NCBI GenBank assembly: GCA_016871685.1
Contig: VHCM01000009.1
Span: 1 to 39,019 of the forward strand
Direction: 5' to 3'
Length of the DNA: 39,019 bases
From: Verrucomicrobiota bacterium
Lineage (GTDB): Bacteria > Verrucomicrobiota > Verrucomicrobiia > Verrucomicrobiales > Akkermansiaceae
Part shown: piece by piece, positions 36,987 through 39,019 of the stretch
Layout of the letters: each line of letters opens with the position of its first letter
How positions within the stretch are numbered: position 1 is the stretch's first letter
Made by a program: the position numbers and the translations under genes
Notes under the pieces: model-generated
What the model was told of the DNA's origin: nothing
Databases searched by the model: none
What the model saw: only the letters and a program-made list of their open reading frames with translations

Positions 36987-39019
36987 ATGACCACGACGAA
37001 CTTGCTCCGCCGCATCGCCTCCACCCGATCCGCCCTGCTGGCGATCGCCTGTGTCACCCTGGCACCCCTGCACGCGCAGATCGCGGTGAGGGCTGTATCC
37101 ACCACCAACAAGTCCAAAGGCTCCCCATCCACGATTGTGATCGACAAGCCGTCTGGCGTGGTTGAAGGCGACGTGATGCTTGCGTCCATTACAATGAATT
37201 CCCAAAACCTCGGAGACATCGCTCCGCCCACGGGTTGGACGACTATCTCGGAGGAAAACCTCAACCCGACGGCGACTAACAACAAAACCCGCGGCGGAGT
37301 TTTTTACAAAGTGGCGGGCGCGAGCGAGGGGGTCAGCTACACGTTCAATCTGAGTGCAAACATCACCAACAACGACTCAAACGGTGCGTCAGGCGCGATC
37401 GTTGCTTTCAGTGGTGTCGAGTCCAGTCCGATTGATGCCCAAGGTACGATCTTGGTCGGTGCCGCTGGCAGTCAATCAGTATCGGCCAATGCCATCACGA
37501 CCAACAGCCCGAATGCTGCGGTGGTCATGTTCGGCATGGTCGGTGGGGCCAGCCAGACTTGGTCGAACTGGAGCACGACCTCCCCGGGCTCGCTGACTGA
37601 AATCGCTGAGATCACCAGAGGCGGCTCTTCCGTTGGCGTGGCATGGGCATCGAAATCGAGTGCAGGCAGCACAGGCAGTGGCTCTGTCACCAAGTTATTG
37701 ACTTTACAGCAAGTGGGTGCGGTTCTCGTCTCGCTTAAATCCAAGATCCCATTCAGCGCCAGTTCACTTGCCATCGATACCGGTGGCAGTTCGACGCTCA
37801 CGTGGGACGCGACGGGAGCCAGCTCCGTGAGCATCGACAATGGCGTGGGCTCGGTGGCCGCCTCGGGTTCGACCACCGTTTCGCCAGCCACCACCACCAC
37901 CTACACGCTCACCGCGGAATTCGGTGGCATCACCAAGACCTCCATCGTCACCGTGACAGTGATGGAGCCCGGACCCTACCGCTACTACCGTTTCGTCCCG
38001 GTGACGCTGCGCGGCGGCAAGAACATGGTGCAGCTCGTCGAGTTCCAGATGGTGCTCGACGGCGTGCGCGTTGCGGCGACCACGACGAGCAACCCGGGCG
38101 GCTCGAACCAACCCGCCGACGGCGAGGGTTCCAACAAGGCCAACGACAACGACCTCAACACCAAGTGGCTCGACGGCAACAAGAAGCCGCTCGTGTACGA
38201 CTTCGGCACCACCCAGAACGTCACGGCCTACCGCTGGGCCACCGGCAACGACTCCGACGACCGCGACCCGATCAGTTGGACGGTCGACGGCAGTCACGAC
38301 GGGGTGAACTGGAAAACGCTCGACACACAGACGAACTACAGCGTGCCCACCACCCGCAAAGCCTACATGGCGGACTTCGCGCTGCCTCCGTTCGCCGGCC
38401 CGGCCGTCAACACCTTTGCCGTGGCGGATCCCGTGATCGTCATTGGTTCATCCACCACGCTCACGTGGAACGTCTCCAACGCCGATTCGATCAGTATCAA
38501 CAACAGCATCGGCAGCGTGTCGGCCACCGGCAGCGCCACGCTTTCACCCCAAGCCACGACGTCATACACTCTGACGGCCATCGGCGAGGGCATCACGCGC
38601 ACCCGCACGATCACTCTCACAGTCGTCAACGGCGGTCTGCTCGGCAAGACCTTCGACACTCTCGCCGGATCGAGCAATCTTGACCCGATTACCGGCCTCA
38701 CCAGCGCTACTCCCAGCGGCACGTTCGTCGAGACTGGCGCGATCTCCTATCCGAACGGCACGCTGACTGCGCTGCCGGGCATCACCAACGACAGCGACTT
38801 CAGTGTGCTGTGGACCGGTTGGTTCGACGTCACCATCGGCGGTACCGGCGATTACACCTTCGGCGTCGGCTCGGATGACGGCAGTGTGATTTACCTCGAC
38901 ATCAATGCCGACGGTGACTTCGCCGACGTCGGAGAGAAGATCGTCAGTTCCGGCGGCGGCGGTGGTGCCTCAAGCGGCGCGACCGGCACGGTCAACCTGT
39001 CGATGAACTTCGTGAAGAT
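36987..39019 (+). CDS. Large modular secreted surface protein, N-terminal part (runs off the right edge)
   Basis: Own translation: signal peptide MTTTNLLRRIASTRSALLAIACVTLAPLHAQ; two related Ig-like modules (about 37752-37962 and 38415-38631); discoidin-like segment between them; PA14-like LWTGWFDVTIGGTGDYTFGVGSDDGSVIYLD. Open frame with no stop in the window. Confidence 0.85.
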   Translation, partial: MTTTNLLRRIASTRSALLAIACVTLAPLHAQIAVRAVSTTNKSKGSPSTIVIDKPSGVVEGDVMLASITMNSQNLGDIAPPTGWTTISEENLNPTATNNKTRGGVFYKVAGASEGVSYTFNLSANITNNDSNGASGAIVAFSGVESSPIDAQGTILVGAAGSQSVSANAITTNSPNAAVVMFGMVGGASQTWSNWSTTSPGSLTEIAEITRGGSSVGVAWASKSSAGSTGSGSVTKLLTLQQVGAVLVSLKSKIPFSASSLAIDTGGSSTLTWDATGASSVSIDNGVGSVAASGSTTVSPATTTTYTLTAEFGGITKTSIVTVTVMEPGPYRYYRFVPVTLRGGKNMVQLVEFQMVLDGVRVAATTTSNPGGSNQPADGEGSNKANDNDLNTKWLDGNKKPLVYDFGTTQNVTAYRWATGNDSDDRDPISWTVDGSHDGVNWKTLDTQTNYSVPTTRKAYMADFALPPFAGPAVNTFAVADPVIVIGSSTTLTWNVSNADSISINNSIGSVSATGSATLSPQATTSYTLTAIGEGITRTRTITLTVVNGGLLGKTFDTLAGSSNLDPITGLTSATPSGTFVETGAISYPNGTLTALPGITNDSDFSVLWTGWFDVTIGGTGDYTFGVGSDDGSVIYLDINADGDFADVGEKIVSSGGGGGASSGATGTVNLSMNFVK

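Noticed and set aside
37802-38683. 293-aa plus-strand ORF
   Set aside because: Shifted frame of the modular surface protein; His/Arg-rich and without motifs.
1-39019. CRISPR array, tRNA, rRNA, transposase or prophage genes
   Set aside because: Looked for regularly spaced repeats, tRNA T-loop-like motifs and integrase/transposase motifs by eye; none convincing.

Overview
GC-rich bacterial chromosomal window; Verrucomicrobiota-like by overall impression, not proven. The left edge holds housekeeping genes on the minus strand: trigger factor (partial), ispE and pgeF/yfiH. Next come two divergent MarR-type regulators. From about 3.8 to 36.5 kb there is a large, almost entirely plus-strand surface-polysaccharide locus. 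It encodes Wzm/Wzt-type ABC export, 12 glycosyltransferase genes (one a GT2-GT4 fusion), five sulfotransferases (one antisense), a Cys-type sulfatase, a RmlD-like SDR, a Wzy-like membrane protein, an AsnB-like amidotransferase, a NodU-type carbamoyltransferase, a WecA-like phosphotransferase fused to a FlaA1/CapD-like N-terminal module, and an O-antigen-ligase-like protein. The right edge has an unlisted 48-aa secreted-type cationic small ORF and the start of a modular surface protein. Main observations: (i) two genes, a GT4 and a sulfotransferase, are each split by one in-frame TAG, each has an intact paralogue in the same locus, and TAG is never the terminal stop of the 31 genes whose ends I can see; (ii) the gene set predicts a sulfated and possibly carbamoylated/amidated polysaccharide; (iii) a 27-nt intergenic repeat occurs three times; (iv) an approximately 0.5 kb non-coding gap is dense in inverted repeats. 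No rRNA, tRNA, CRISPR array or transposase was recognised.
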